64,000 nucleotides of DNA from Orientallactaga sibirica. Its lineage: Eukaryota; Chordata; Mammalia; Rodentia; Dipodidae. The translations under genes and the position numbers were made by a program. Positions 21,986 through 33,194 of this stretch are shown in pieces. How positions within the stretch are numbered: the first letter of the stretch is position 1; every line of letters begins with the position of its first letter. Under the pieces are notes generated by a model. The model saw only the letters and a list, made by a program, of their open reading frames with translations. It was not told the DNA's origin and did not search any database. The stretch spans positions 10,436,501 to 10,500,500 of the forward strand of contig JAEOAD010000040.1 in assembly GCA_036365145.1 (NCBI GenBank), written 5' to 3'.

Positions 21986-23915
21986 GCATGAAAGGGAATT
22001 CAGCCCTACTTCTGAAAAGTGTCAGCACAGGTGCAAATCCCATTAGAAATCTAGAAGTGCTTCCAATCCTCTCACTCCTTCTTCTGTAACGCCGTATTAT
22101 CAATCTGGTGTGTTTTTCTTGATGCTGCAAACCCACCAAATTTCATTAGATTCTGATCGTGACTTGTGTTGCCCCCTGTTATGTCCATTGTGTGATTTTA
22201 AATGATCAGTAACTTTGTCACTTTATGACCGTGTCTATCTATAACTCTAGTTTTGTTGGAATTACTGGCAGCACAGTATCTCACATCCCATGTCACACCC
22301 CTTCACATTGTTATTCATGCGATTCATATATACTTATGTGACCCTGTCCATCTGCCCATCTAATTCTTTTTATCCACTTTCCAAACACAGAATACAACGA
22401 CATTTCTCTATCCCTTCTGAGGCACCCATGTCTCTATCACTTCTCTTAGTCAATCAAATGTGAATGGGATTTATGCATGGAAAATTCCAAATTAATTTTT
22501 GTTTGCAAGCTCCCATCTCCCCATCCAATTGGTTGCCAAACCAGATACGGAATAAATCAGACTCATAGCATATATATACCCTAAAAACTCCACATTTACT
22601 AACACCCAAGCTATCTCTTATTATTATGATGAAAATATTATATGACTTCAAGAAAATATCACCAGGAAACCTGCATAATTTGTATAACTAAATTACTTAA
22701 TAATATTAATAAAATTAATATTCAGATAAAATTGCATCTTATTGAAATTAAATGCCATTGAAGTGAGACAGAACGAATTTTAGTTGGAAGATATAATACA
22801 ATATTATTTACCTATTAAATGTTGATTAGTCCAAATTGAATTATTGAATTGTTATGGCTGTGATGTTATTAAATTCCTCCACAATTAAAAATTAAAGCTT
22901 ACAATTGAAATTTATTTATATGTCAGTCATCAATTCTTCTATTTATGAAAATCATTCCTAGCTATTTAGAAATGCATATATCTATCAAAGTTCAGCTACA
23001 TTCAAGTGCATTTTATCTCAATGTTTTGATACCATTTCAATCATATTTGCAGAGGGGTAAATAAAGTTGGTTTGTATCATCAGATTTGTTCATTAATAAT
23101 TAAGCAATTACTGATTATGGAGAAAACATAGTTTGTTTGTTTCCAACTTATTTTGAATTCTTCCAAATAAATAACTTTGTTTATAAATTTGTACTGTATT
23201 TTTACTTTTTTCTTTCATATTTATTAACTTTTATCAACTATGTACATGTTGTATAATTATTTTGGACATTTATTGAACTCAGTTGAAATTCTCTTTCCTT
23301 ACATAGCTTACATTTGAAGTGTAGATAAGTATAAACAAATATTAGTAAATAACAAAGGAGTTCAGGATGAAGGCAAAAGGCACTGAAATGGTTATTATAT
23401 AATGGTGCTTATTGCTCCAGAATACAATAATAAAGGGTCATTTCAGAGAAAAATCTTAGTGAAAACAGAGAGTTTAATTGTAAGTTACAGCAACAATGAT
23501 TAGAGGTCTTTCTAAGGAGAGCTGGCACCATTTGACTTTTTATCCATTACCACCATATTGACTGCTCGCTTGATAATATTTATAGTTATAGAACATGCAG
23601 TTTGGATTGAAAACATAAAAAAATATTTTCACACTTCTAACTTTGACATTTAACTGTTGATCCTCATTGCTATGTGCTTGAGTAATTCATAACATATTGT
23701 AATCAGTATCCAAGGCTAGTTAGAGATTTCCAATTTTTGAAAAATATCTTCTTTTTAAATTATTAATTAGGCCTGGCTTAAAGTCTCTACTACTTCATAA
23801 AATAAGTCATCAAATCATTGAATTTCATCCAAGTATTCCATGATTTTTTTCCAAATTCACACCATATCATATTTGATTTTACTAAAGTATAGAAACATTA
23901 TATATAAATACATAC

Positions 23916-23971
<56 letters not shown>

Positions 23972-24079
23972 CTTTTTAACATTTCTCATTGGCAAATTGT
24001 AAGTCAGTGCTTTATAAGTATGTCTGAAACTGTGAAATAAGCCAACAATGATAGGGACAAAAAATGCTAGAAGCCATAG
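21986..24079. other. AT-rich single-copy stretch
   Basis: No gene, SINE or LTR recognised over 2 kb. AT content is very high between 22650 and 23900. A (TA)n tract lies at 23919-23966. Confidence 0.5.
23919..23966. repeat. (TA)n microsatellite
   Basis: About 24 TA units preceded by 'acatacatatacata' variants. Such tracts can extrude cruciforms, but no function is implied. Confidence 0.97.
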
Positions 24080-24550
24080 AAGGAAGGGACTGAGATTTCA
24101 AGTAAGAAACCTAAGAGAATGTCTTAGAGCAAGAAACTCACAAAGGGGTGTCTGACAGAGGTGAGAGTGCTGGCCACACTCCAGTGTGTGAAAGAGAAAT
24201 CCAAGATGACAACGTGACTAGGACCCTCAAGAAAGAGTCTACATAAAGAGTGAGGAGACTTGAAGGATTTAAAGGCACAGAGGGAGGTGAGGGCTATGTA
24301 CAGAAGACAGGGCCATGGCTAAATAGTTAATGTGCACCAGGCCTCTTGGTACTTACAAGGCTTTGGCTTTTACTCTAAATGGAGTACTGAGAATGATTTC
24401 TGAAGATTGGCAGGTCCTGTCTCACGATTGGACAGTCCTGCTATGCTTACTCTGTGAAGAATAGACAGAATGGAGTCAGGGTGGTGACAGAACGTGGAGT
24501 GGACGCAGAGGCAGCAGTTCAGGACAGAGATAAGCATGCATCTGCTATCC
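24080..24550 (+). mobile_element. Ancient mammalian interspersed repeat, class uncertain
   Basis: 'ttacaaggctttggctttta' followed by 'ctctaaatggagtactgaga', and later 'gaagaatagacagaatggag', match a widespread old mammalian repeat that I remember but cannot name with certainty. The sequence is GC-richer than its surroundings and has no open frame. Confidence 0.4.
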
Positions 24551-25134
24551 TATCAGAGTACCTAAGATAAAAGAAATAGATTACTAGCTCTGACAACCGA
24601 ATCAGATATAGCACTTTGATTGATATAATTTAGGAATTTTCTTTTGCATTCTCAATAACATCTGACAGACTGTCTGAAACCAAAGCCAACATTTCAGAAA
24701 TCTCATGCTGGTGTACTAAAGGATGATTTCCACTGTAAATATATTTGTGTTTTCATACGACTGTTCTGAGCCAACATTTGAAAATTAGAAGAATTAGTGG
24801 AAAATAAGGGCTTTCAGGTTAACTGGAAATACCAGATACTCTGGGAAATATTAGGTTCAGCGTCTGCATGACACTTCTAAATAAGTGTCTGGCTAATTTA
24901 CTCAAGGCCATAAGTGTTCCAGTTCCCCACAATGCCTTCCAGACTTTATTGTACTTATAAGACCCAAGGTTAATGTAGGTTGAATTGTATTATCACATTT
25001 ACTCTGTTGTTTTCCTTATAGAAAGTTTCCATTAATCCATAGCTCTCTGAAAAAAAAAATCACAAAATACAACCATAAACAAAAAATAAATATATTTCTG
25101 CTTTTATTTTGTTAATATACAAGATGTTTTGTCT

Positions 25135-25300
25135 AGTTTCCATGTCTACAACAGAATATCTGAGGCTGGGTAATTTATAATGAACAGATTTTCCTAAAGG
25201 CTGCATACCCCAACATCAAAGTGATGGTATCATCCTAAGGTGAAAGGTAAGATAGATAAAAAAGCCACTTCTAAAAGCCTTCTTTCTTTCTTTATTTTTT
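25135..25300 (-). mobile_element. MaLR-type LTR, right part of a B1-split copy
   Basis: On the plus strand 'atctgaggctgggtaattta' is the reverse complement of the MLT1/MST LTR end ('taaattacccagtctcag'). The LTR resumes after the B1 at about 25550. Old copy. Confidence 0.55.
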
Positions 25301-25357
25301 TTTGGGGGGGCAGGACCTCTGGATGAGGTCATGGGATTATTAAAAATCTGAACAGAA

Positions 25358-25517
25358 GGCCGGGCGTGGTGGCACATGCCTTTAATCCCAGCACTAGGGA
25401 GGCAGAGGTGGGTGGATCATCATGAGTTTGAGGCCACACTGAGACTACATAGTGAATTCTAGTCCAGCCTGGGCTAGAGCAAGACCCTACCTTGAGGAAC
25501 AAAAATAAATAAATAAA
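25358..25517 (+). mobile_element. B1 SINE with imperfect 16-bp TSD
   Basis: Near-consensus B1: 'gccgggcgtggtggcacatg', 'cctttaatcccagcac', 'ctacatagtgaattctag', with an A-rich (AAAT)n tail. Flanks are 'taaaaatctgaacaga' (25341-25356) and 'taaaaatctgagtaga' (25518-25533), differing at two positions. Confidence 0.92.
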
Positions 25518-25549
25518 TAAAAATCTGAGTAGAGTAGGTAAGTTTCTAG

Positions 25550-25685
25550 GATTACAAATGTTCACTACCACCCCCAGCTTAAAAGCTCCTTTTTGAATAG
25601 GCACCTGTGAGACAGAGCCCTTATATATTAATCATTTTCTAAGGGCCTCACTCCCAATAGTGCTATACTGGCAAATAAATATAAG
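25550..25685 (-). mobile_element. MaLR-type LTR, left part of a B1-split copy
   Basis: 'gagacagagcccttatatat' followed by 'ttctaagggcctcactccca' continues the antisense MLT1/MST pattern interrupted by the B1. Confidence 0.5.
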
Positions 25686-25704
25686 TTTTGGAAGGCAAAT
25701 CACA

Positions 25705-25858
25705 AATGGATATAAGATTTTTGATGGAGGGAAACGCTTGCCTGTGGAGCCTAAAAATTCAAATCACAACATGGATATATTCTCTTTCTCTCTCTACCTG
25801 CCTATTTCTGTATCTCTCTCTCTCTCTCAAATAAATAAATAAATAATAAAATATTAAA
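25705..25858 (+). mobile_element. B2-like SINE, internally deleted
   Basis: Retains part of the head ('cgcttgcctgtggagcctaa'), a short remnant 'attcaaatcacaacatgg', then the (CT)n and (AAAT)n tail. Most of the body is missing. Confidence 0.6.
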
Positions 25859-26209
25859 AAAAAAACGTGATTTGTGGATATTTTATGGACATTTGTACTC
25901 ATATTTTAAACTGTTTGATCATGTATACTTGACTTATACCTCAGTCTTTGAAACCAAAACCAAAATAATTCTGTTGCCAACAAAAGTCACACTATAACTT
26001 TTGCTTATATAAATTCTGAATGAACAATGAAATAAAATGAGAATGGGTTTACAGATTTTTATATTTCTAGGATCATAATATTCCATATCTCTACCAAAGT
26101 CTAATATTCCTTAACTCAATATTTCATCATCTTTATTAAAATTTTTGTATGCTTAGGGGAAATGTCTATAATGACTAGTGTATTTCTGAAAAATTATTAG
26201 GTTTGTTTT

Positions 26210-26400
26210 TTATTATTATACATTAATATAACAATATAGTCTATAACAATTATATAATACATTATAATATATACTGTCATATTAATATATGATAAATATA
26301 TTATATAAAGTATTTATATATAATAAATAAATATATAAATATATGTTAATATCTTTATATATTGTTACTATATTACAAAATTATCTATGTAGAATAAGAA
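26210..26400. repeat. Extreme AT-rich tract with inverted TA repeats
   Basis: Almost pure A/T with many interleaved 'atatta'/'taatat' palindromes. Low complexity; no element is recognised. Confidence 0.7.
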
Positions 26401-26704
26401 CATGTAATATTTACTTATTAATAAATTGTCCAATTTAGTTAATGAACAAAAATACCATTTGATGAGCCACAATTTGTCTAAATTTTAGGGTACCATTCCT
26501 ATAATTCTCATTCTATTTTGGAGAACTAGCATAATGATATTGAAAATTTATGAGGCATTGGTATTTAATGACTGAGGGCATGAAAAGAGTGGCATTAAGA
26601 GTATCGCAAAGTGATTGCAAAGGGAGCTTTTACTGTGTTGGATGAGTCAAAGTCTAAGTTGACCCTTGATATATGGATGATCTACAGAAAAAAGTTTTTA
26701 CTAT

Positions 26705-26981
26705 GGGCTGGAGAGATGGCTTAGCTATTAAGGCGCCTGCCTGCTAAGCCAAAGAACCTGGTTCCAATCTTCAGGTCCCACGTTTAGCCAGATGCAAAGT
26801 GACTCAAAGGCGCAATGCCGCACTTGACCACAAGGCGGCGCACACATCTGGATTTCGTTCACAGCAGCTGAGAGACTGCTGGCATGCCCATTTCTATCTG
26901 TCTCCCTCTCCCTCTGTCTCTGTCTGTCTCTCTGTGTCTCTCTCTCCAAAAATAAATAAAGTAAAAAAAATTTTTTTAAAG
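26705..26981 (+). mobile_element. B2-like SINE, long subfamily, exact 12-bp TSD
   Basis: Close to the long-subfamily consensus, with 'ggagagatggcttagctatt' at the head and 'cgcacttgaccacaaggcgg' in the body. It is flanked by 'agtttttactat' at 26693-26704 and 26982-26993. Recent insertion. Confidence 0.93.
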
Positions 26982-27244
26982 AGTTTTTACTATCTGTTAC
27001 AAATTTTTCTAATTAACAATATACAAATCATATTGATATTGTCCATATTGGCTAATACTTTGGCAATTAAGTGAGTAATCTTATGAAGTCATGTTTTTCT
27101 TTAAGTGAATCAGTTAAATAATGACGTAGATCACTAACATCTTTTATTTTTGTTTTATTGTTTTTTAGAAGCTTGAATGTTTAATGAATGATGGTGATCA
27201 TTTCAATTTGGATTTCAGACTCTTTTTACCTCTACAAAAGTTTG

Positions 27245-27563
27245 TACTTTGTGTTTTTACCATTTAACCATAAAATATTGTGCAGGTCTGTTCCTGAGAA
27301 CTGCGGAGCATTCTTGAAGCTCTTTGAAAGGGTCTCTTGAGGGTTTTACAAGCTCTGTTTTGTTGATTTTCTTCTCTGGTGAACCTCAGGTAACAGCTGA
27401 CAACCCAGGCTGCTATACTCCACTCTTCTGAACTAGATCGATATTGTAAAGGTTACATTACATGGCCCTCACACTGGGAAATGAAGAGAGAAGCAGAGAA
27501 ATAGGGCATGGGATTAAGGTCTCATGACCAAACATCTCACAAAAAAAAAAAAAAAAAAAAAAA
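27245..27563 (+). mobile_element. Possible retro-insert ending in poly(A)
   Basis: A 23-A run at 27541-27563 ends a GC-richer block that matches no repeat I know. 'caaaagttt' occurs on both sides (about 27236 and 27565), a weak TSD. No AATAAA is present at the usual distance. Origin unknown. Confidence 0.3.
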
Positions 27564-27679
27564 TCAAAAGTTTCTTCAATCTCACCCACTAGATGCCTCA
27601 AGCAGAAATAGAACAAATAAAACTAAGTATTTTACCTCAGTGTCTTAGAAAAAATGTTAAGAACAACGTAAATGATTAT

Positions 27680-27725
27680 CAAGGGTCTGGATAGGTGGCT
27701 CAGTGGTTAAAGGCACTTGCTTAAA
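27680..27725 (+). mobile_element. B2-like SINE, head only
   Basis: 'ggtggctcagtggttaaagg' then 'cacttgctt' is a SINE head cut off after about 45 bp. The remainder is absent. Confidence 0.6.
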
Positions 27726-28753
27726 ATTGATTAAAAAATTAAATGGAATTAATGAAAGTAATAATATTCAAGGGACTATATACAGTAAGTAAGAGCTCTT
27801 AAGAGAAGATCATGATGACATAATTGAGGAAAGGAGACATTTTAGAATCATGGATACTCTCTTCCAAGAAATTTGTTGATTAAACTATTAATGTCTTTTT
27901 TTTAGAATTCTTTATTGTCTCATTTTTGAAAAAGTTGTATCTATGAAAAATTAAGTACAAATAACATTCCTATGGCCTTTTTCAAAAGTCCAGCTGGCGT
28001 AAACAAACTAGACAACACTAGCAGTCCTTTGTTATCTACTGCTTTTTTATATAATCTTGCATTGAAGAACAGTATTTTACTACCCATATCTAACCTTCTT
28101 CATCCTGGTAGAACCATGCTTGCACCACTGGAGCTTGTTTGCGGATCATTTTTAGTTCATAGTTCACTCAAGAATCCAAGTGCTTTTAAGAGAAATCAGC
28201 AGCTGTTTCCATCTGCTGGAGTCTAATGACTTAGTAATTCAGTAGCCAAGGCTGGTTGGTCTGTAACTCAGAACTACCTCTGGTTGGGCTGTTTCCATTC
28301 CAGCCAACAATCAGGGTTCAATTACTTCTTTATTGCATCCAGTCTAGAGTGGAGTGTGCCAGATATTTTATTTGTTTTCTGTCCTCATTACCCACAAACT
28401 TTCAAGATTAGAAACCAGAATGCCTTATTGCACATGATAACAGTTGAACATACTCTCTCCCCAAAGGGAAACATTTACTATTGTTAAGATGCATCCTCAG
28501 GGCACCACAATATTAAATATCCCACAGAAAGAGCTGAGAGACAATTTTGTGGAAGATTTACTCCTAAGGACAAGTATAAGATGGTGATATTTATTAGTTA
28601 CTGATTCTGTCATTTTATACATATAAAAAAGACACTGAATTGCAAAACAGTATAGGATTCATTAAAACATATTAATTCATATTAGAAATTATCATAGATA
28701 TTAATCAGCCAGAATGAGAGTTAAATGTTAAATAGACTTGTCTAGCTAGAATT
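27726..28753. other. Single-copy stretch, no gene recognised
   Basis: Unassigned AT-rich DNA. A somewhat GC-richer part near 27970-28490 has open frames of 67-84 codons, but none carries a recognisable domain or splice context. Confidence 0.4.
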
Positions 28754-28828
28754 ATTTTCATTTTAGTTTTAAAATGTTCTAATATATTTATTTATTTGAG
28801 GGAAATAGAGAGAGATAAACAGGCAGCA

Positions 28829-28870
<42 letters not shown>

Positions 28871-29007
28871 ATGTACACAAGGTCCTCCAGCCACTGCAAA
28901 TGAACTCCAACTTGTGCATCTGCCTTTATGTGGATATTGGGGAATCGAACCTGGGTCCTTTGGCTTTGCAGACAAGCACCTTAACCACTAAGCCATCTGT
29001 CCAGGCC
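28754..29007 (-). mobile_element. B2-like SINE with exact 13-bp TSD
   Basis: Minus-strand short-subfamily SINE with a (GA)n tract at 28836-28865. It is flanked by 'tctagctagaatt' at 28741-28753 and 29008-29020. Confidence 0.92.
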
Positions 29008-29395
29008 TCTAGCTAGAATTTTAATTCACTCCAAGAATAATAAAACCATCTGTTATCTTGAATGAGAGGGAAATGTGTAATTATAGTTAATCAAATATTT
29101 GGATTGGTGTTATTGTGCGTATAATTTTTAAAAATCTAGAAAGAAAGCATATGGAAATCACTGTCAGTGAAAACTAAAGGATAATTAGTGAGATAGCATC
29201 AAGGTGTTGGCACTGTCTTCGGTTTAGATAAATGCTGGAATTCAAGATAATAATTTTCTGATAGCTATGACACCGGAAGGGAGAGGAACTTCCTTCATAT
29301 TTAATGTTGAATATTAACATTTGGAAAACCATGTTTTCATCAGTCAGTCATTCAGTAATCTAGAGAAGCAGTTACTTATTCTTTTTTCAAGTGTC

Positions 29396-29560
29396 TATTA
29401 AACACTAATAACAGCTCAGTAAGCTAGATAAGGTCTATAAATACAACAGAAAGCAGGACCAAATCATAGCCCTCAGTAATCAAGTGGAGGGATGCATAAT
29501 TTAAGCAGTTATACATATTACCCCAGCAAATAAATTATTCCACTCAAGATACATAGGTAC
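29396..29560 (+). mobile_element. Ancient mammalian interspersed repeat, class uncertain
   Basis: 'gctagataaggtctataaat' followed by 'acaacagaaagcaggaccaa' and 'catagccctcagtaatcaag' resembles the start of a common old mammalian repeat of the form 'gatacaacagtgaacaaaac...ccctcatggagc'. Highly diverged. Confidence 0.35.
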
Positions 29561-30234
29561 AAAGTATAAAGACACATGTGCTAGAAAAATGGGAAACTGA
29601 AGAGAATTTAGGCATTCTATACATCAAGTACAAAGGACTAGTACTTTTCAGAGGAAGAAACACAAACTTGAAAGTAAAGCAGATTTCAGAGCATATTTAT
29701 TATCATTTGCAGAATTATTTAAGCTAAGCTGAAAAAATATTTAGGTAAATTCCATTGGATAATTATCAATATGATACCATGGATAGTATGGAAACAATTG
29801 TATTTTACTCTCTATTACAGTTAACTTGAGTTGTACTTTATAATTGTTGCCAGGGCTCTCTGTCATATTGAAGATGAAGATAATCTTTCATACCCTCATT
29901 TCATATTTCAGTTACTTACATGGTTCCCATGTTGACTACACAGCAAAAAGAAATTTACCAATCATATTTCTGGAAATTTCAAGGTACTTTTTAGTAACAA
30001 GTGAGCATACATAAGAGGTTATGGGTCAAAGGTGTTATTTTTAAAGTTGAAGTAAAGAGGCCATAAAATGAGATAAAGTCCTGTTGATACCACTTGTTCT
30101 ACTTTAAGGGATTACACTTTAATTATATATGGCACCATCTGTATCATTAAGATACATACATGTTGTATAAGCATCAGTCACTGTGCAGTAATGAGAAGAA
30201 GCACAGTCATATTTCTTCTTAAAAACACACCCTT

Positions 30235-30311
30235 AGCCAGGTGTGGTGACACACACAGTTCATTCCAGTACTTATGATGCCTACAAAGGAGAATTGCTGG
30301 GAGTTCAAGGC
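30235..30311 (+). mobile_element. B1 SINE, 5' part (split by an LTR)
   Basis: 'agccaggtgtggtgacacac' to 'gagttcaaggc' is the first half of a B1. The second half resumes after the LTR insertion at 30674. Confidence 0.8.
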
Positions 30312-30666
30312 TGTGGTAGTTTGAATAGATGGTCCCCAATATATTCAGTGTTTTATTAGTTTATAGTTTGCATCTGCAGCCACCTGGCTGGAGGCAATGT
30401 CACTGGGCAGATTTTAAGGTGTGGTGGTGGGTTTGAGATTTCAATCTAAAGATATGCAAAGTGTGCCTAGCTGGAGTTCCTGAAGTGTGCTGTGGCTTTT
30501 GGCTGTGGCTTTGCTCTCTGTGTTTGGTCCTATAAAAGCAGGCCAAATTCTTCTGCCATTATGGAACTTCCCCTGGATCTGTAAGCATCAATAAATAATA
30601 TCCCTTCCTCTATAACTGTGCTTGGTCTGTAAGTTCATCTCAGTGAACCTAAAGCTGTCTGCTACA
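30312..30666 (+). mobile_element. MaLR-like solo LTR inserted in a B1
   Basis: A 355-bp relative of 20184-20563, with the same TGTGGTAG start and GCTACA end and AATAAA near 30590. It lies inside a B1, so it is younger than that B1. The 5-bp sequence AAGGC abuts the left end. On the right AAGGC appears only after a 7-8-bp spacer ('aagtata'), so the TSD is imperfect or rearranged. Confidence 0.85.
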
Positions 30667-30673
30667 AAGTATA

Positions 30674-30756
30674 AAGGCTATCAAGGCCAACCTGAGACTA
30701 CCTAGTGAATTCCAAGTCAGCCTGGGCTAGAATGAAACCCTACTTCTGAAAAGCAG
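30674..30756 (+). mobile_element. B1 SINE, 3' part
   Basis: 'aaggccaacctgagactacc' then 'tagtgaattccaagtcagcc' completes the B1 begun at 30235. An (AC)n tract (30760-30801) follows in place of the usual A-rich tail. Confidence 0.8.

Positions 30757-30759
<3 letters not shown>

Positions 30760-30801
<42 letters not shown>
30760..30801. repeat. (AC)n microsatellite
   Basis: About 20 AC units, seeded at the tail of the split B1. Confidence 0.95.
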
Positions 30802-30804
<3 letters not shown>

Positions 30805-30834
30805 GAGAAACAGGATCCTGAGGCATTATTCCCT

Positions 30835-31071
30835 CCTCTCCAGACTTGTACCTTCATGACCCACAGGGAATAGCAACAGCTTCTTTGAGGAGGACACTCA
30901 GTGGAATGGAGATGAGGCAGAGGGAACTTAAAGAGAATAACTACATTGGAATATGACCAATATGTTCATACAGAAAAGTTCTTAATAAAAATCAAATTAA
31001 GTATAAAACAATAAAATGAAATAAAAATTTATCCTTACATACTGCAAAAAAAAAAAAAAAAAAAAAAAAAA
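30835..31071 (+). mobile_element. Retro-insert 3' end with AATAAA and poly(A)
   Basis: 'gaaataaaaatttatcctta' places AATAAA about 20 bp before a run of about 26 A (31046-31071), the classic arrangement for a reverse-transcribed polyadenylated RNA. The upstream sequence could be an L1 3' end or a processed transcript; I cannot tell which. Confidence 0.5.
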
Positions 31072-31914
31072 CACAAAATGTAAACATTTCACTCTAAATC
31101 TCAGAAAAGAGTCATCTGGAATGGTATATATTCAGGCTGTGTCGAATCAGGAATGTTAAAGGTTGTATCTAAATTACAGAGAGGAGTTACATGACTTTTC
31201 GTCTCAAAGTTACTTCTTTTTGTGGCATGCATCTTTAACCCTCAGCATGTATTTACATTTGGAATTAGTTGTCAAACTGAACTATTAAGGACTTTGTTTT
31301 AAAATGAGGATAATTTGTGTTTCCTTAAACATTTGAAAATGATAATAATGGGCTCATGTAAACACCAGGTACCTCTAGATGGCCCAGGGGTGTCCAGAGA
31401 CCACTGGAGCTGGAGCTAGGCAAAGAATGCCTTAATCAAAGTGGAATCCACCATGCAAAATTCTTTTGATACATGGCACTTTGATAAGAATTCCTGCATA
31501 CTTCATTTTTCCTCCACTTGATGCCTTTTAAATTATAAGTGCTATTCAATAAAATCAGTGTGATCCTTATGCTGTAGTTTTAGTTGTGGTCAGCATGTTG
31601 AAACTAAACTATAGTGAAGATGTCTATGCTACAGAACAGAAGCAAAAGCTTCATCAGTGATCTAAGGAAAGAGTTGTGGTTGAGGGTACTTCTTGAGAAG
31701 TAAGACCCTTGGATTAGAATAACAGAAATCCCCTTGCCTCTCAGCAGTGACCTTGCTGATGTAATAGAGTTCTAAACTATTGCTCATATCCAAGGAAATA
31801 ATAAAGCCAATGTTTCAAGTTTAGAAAATACAAAAAAATATCATCTCTTATAATCATCATCTCTTAGATTCTAATGGATGTAAAACTAACCATGTGCATT
31901 CTATGTATATAAAG
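31072..31914. other. Single-copy stretch, no gene recognised
   Basis: Unassigned sequence between a retro-insert tail and the ERVK-type LTR. Confidence 0.45.
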
Positions 31915-32308
31915 TGTGGGGAACCATTGGGCACTAAGTAACCAAAAGTGCCTCCATCTTGAGTAATGACTCCATTTTGTGATAAGTTGTCTGTTCTGGA
32001 AAGTCACAAGGTCTTCAGTTGTTTGTTAACCCATGCACTGAGAAAGAACAATGTAACCCACAGAGAATGAGGAAGTCGTTATCTTGTGGCTTTGGGGCTG
32101 GGACCTTATCCTGTTGAAACAGAACTGTAGCAATACCTAAACTGCTGACAAACTTCCCTGTTCTGCTGTATAAAAGGCACCCTGAGAAAAATAAAAATTG
32201 CAGCTTGATCAGACTCCTGTCTTGCTGTCGGTTCCTTGTGTCTCTTGTCCCTTTCATTTCAGGTTCTCTGGGGTCCGTGCTCCCGTTGAAGCCCCGCTGG
32301 CCGGGACA
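31915..32308 (+). mobile_element. ERVK-type solo LTR with exact 6-bp TSD
   Basis: A 394-bp LTR beginning 'tgtggggaaccattggg' and ending 'gccgggaca' (TGT...ACA). U3 carries a TATA box 'tataaaag' near 32170. The poly(A) signal AATAAA (about 32191) follows closely, as in short-R class II LTRs. U5 is GC-richer. The flanks are ATAAAG at 31909-31914 and ATAAAG at 32309-32314. Six-base duplications are typical of class II (ERVK/IAP-like) elements. No internal region remains. It contains no coding sequence. Confidence 0.88.
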
Positions 32309-32838
32309 ATAAAGTTTTCTGTATTATGTGTTGTATAGAGGAAGGGAATGACACAATTAGAATATTGTAGAAATTGAAACTAAGTCATCATGTGTAAGTG
32401 CATGTGTTGGGAAGTTTGGAAATATTCTTCTTTTCCTCTCAATATCAACAGACATTTCTGTTATTTTACAATAAATATTAGCTCTTAAATTTTTGGTGGT
32501 ATTATTGTATTATATCTGCTTTTGAAAAAGTTCTGAGTCAGGTACTCAATTTTTTTTTAAATATAATGTAGCTTTTCCATTTGTTTTTTTTTTTGTTGTT
32601 GTTGTTGTTTGTTTGTTTGTTTGTTTGTTTTTTTATAGACCTTATCTTTTCTTGGTCAATATATTGTAGAAAATAATTATTTCATTCTACTTGTAATAAA
32701 CTGTTATGTGAAATAAGGGATTTTTTTTTTTCCTTTCAGAACTTTTGTAAAATTCTGACATGTTTGAATGCAGTTTCCTTATTGTTTATTATATTCAGGA
32801 GCTCTCGTTAAGCATACAATACTATTTTGTATGTAAAG
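32309..32838. other. AT-rich single-copy stretch with T/G tract
   Basis: Contains a (TTG)n/(TTTG)n tract at 32588-32632. No gene or element is recognised. Confidence 0.5.
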
Positions 32839-33189
32839 TGTGGTAGTTTGAATAGATGTCCCCCAATATATTCAGTGTTTTATTAGTTTATAGTTTGCAT
32901 CTGCAACCACTTGGCTGGAGGCAGTGTCTCTGGGCGGATCTTAAGGTGTGGTGGTGGGTATGAGATTCCATTGTAAAGATATGCAAAGTGTGCCTAGTAG
33001 GAATTCCTGACATGTGCTGTGCTGTGAGGCTTTTGCCCCTCTCTCTCTTGCCTGGTCCTGTGAAGGCAGGCAAGCTTCTTCTGCCATTATGGAACTTCTC
33101 CTGGATCTGTAAGCTTCAATAAATCCATTCCTCCATAACTTTGCCTGGTCTGGAAGTACATCTCAGTGAACCTGAAGCTGTCCGTTACA
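32839..33189 (+). mobile_element. MaLR-like solo LTR with 5-bp TSD
   Basis: A 351-bp element of the same family as 20184 and 30312 (TGTGGTAG start, 'gaagctgtccgttaca' end, AATAAA near 33118). It is flanked by TAAAG at 32834-32838 and TAAAG at 33190-33194. Confidence 0.87.
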
Positions 33190-33194
33190 TAAAG

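Noticed and set aside
20184..33189. LTRs at 20184 and 32839 as the two ends of one provirus
   Set aside because: Each has its own different exact TSD, and the sequence between them contains unrelated single-copy DNA and other elements.
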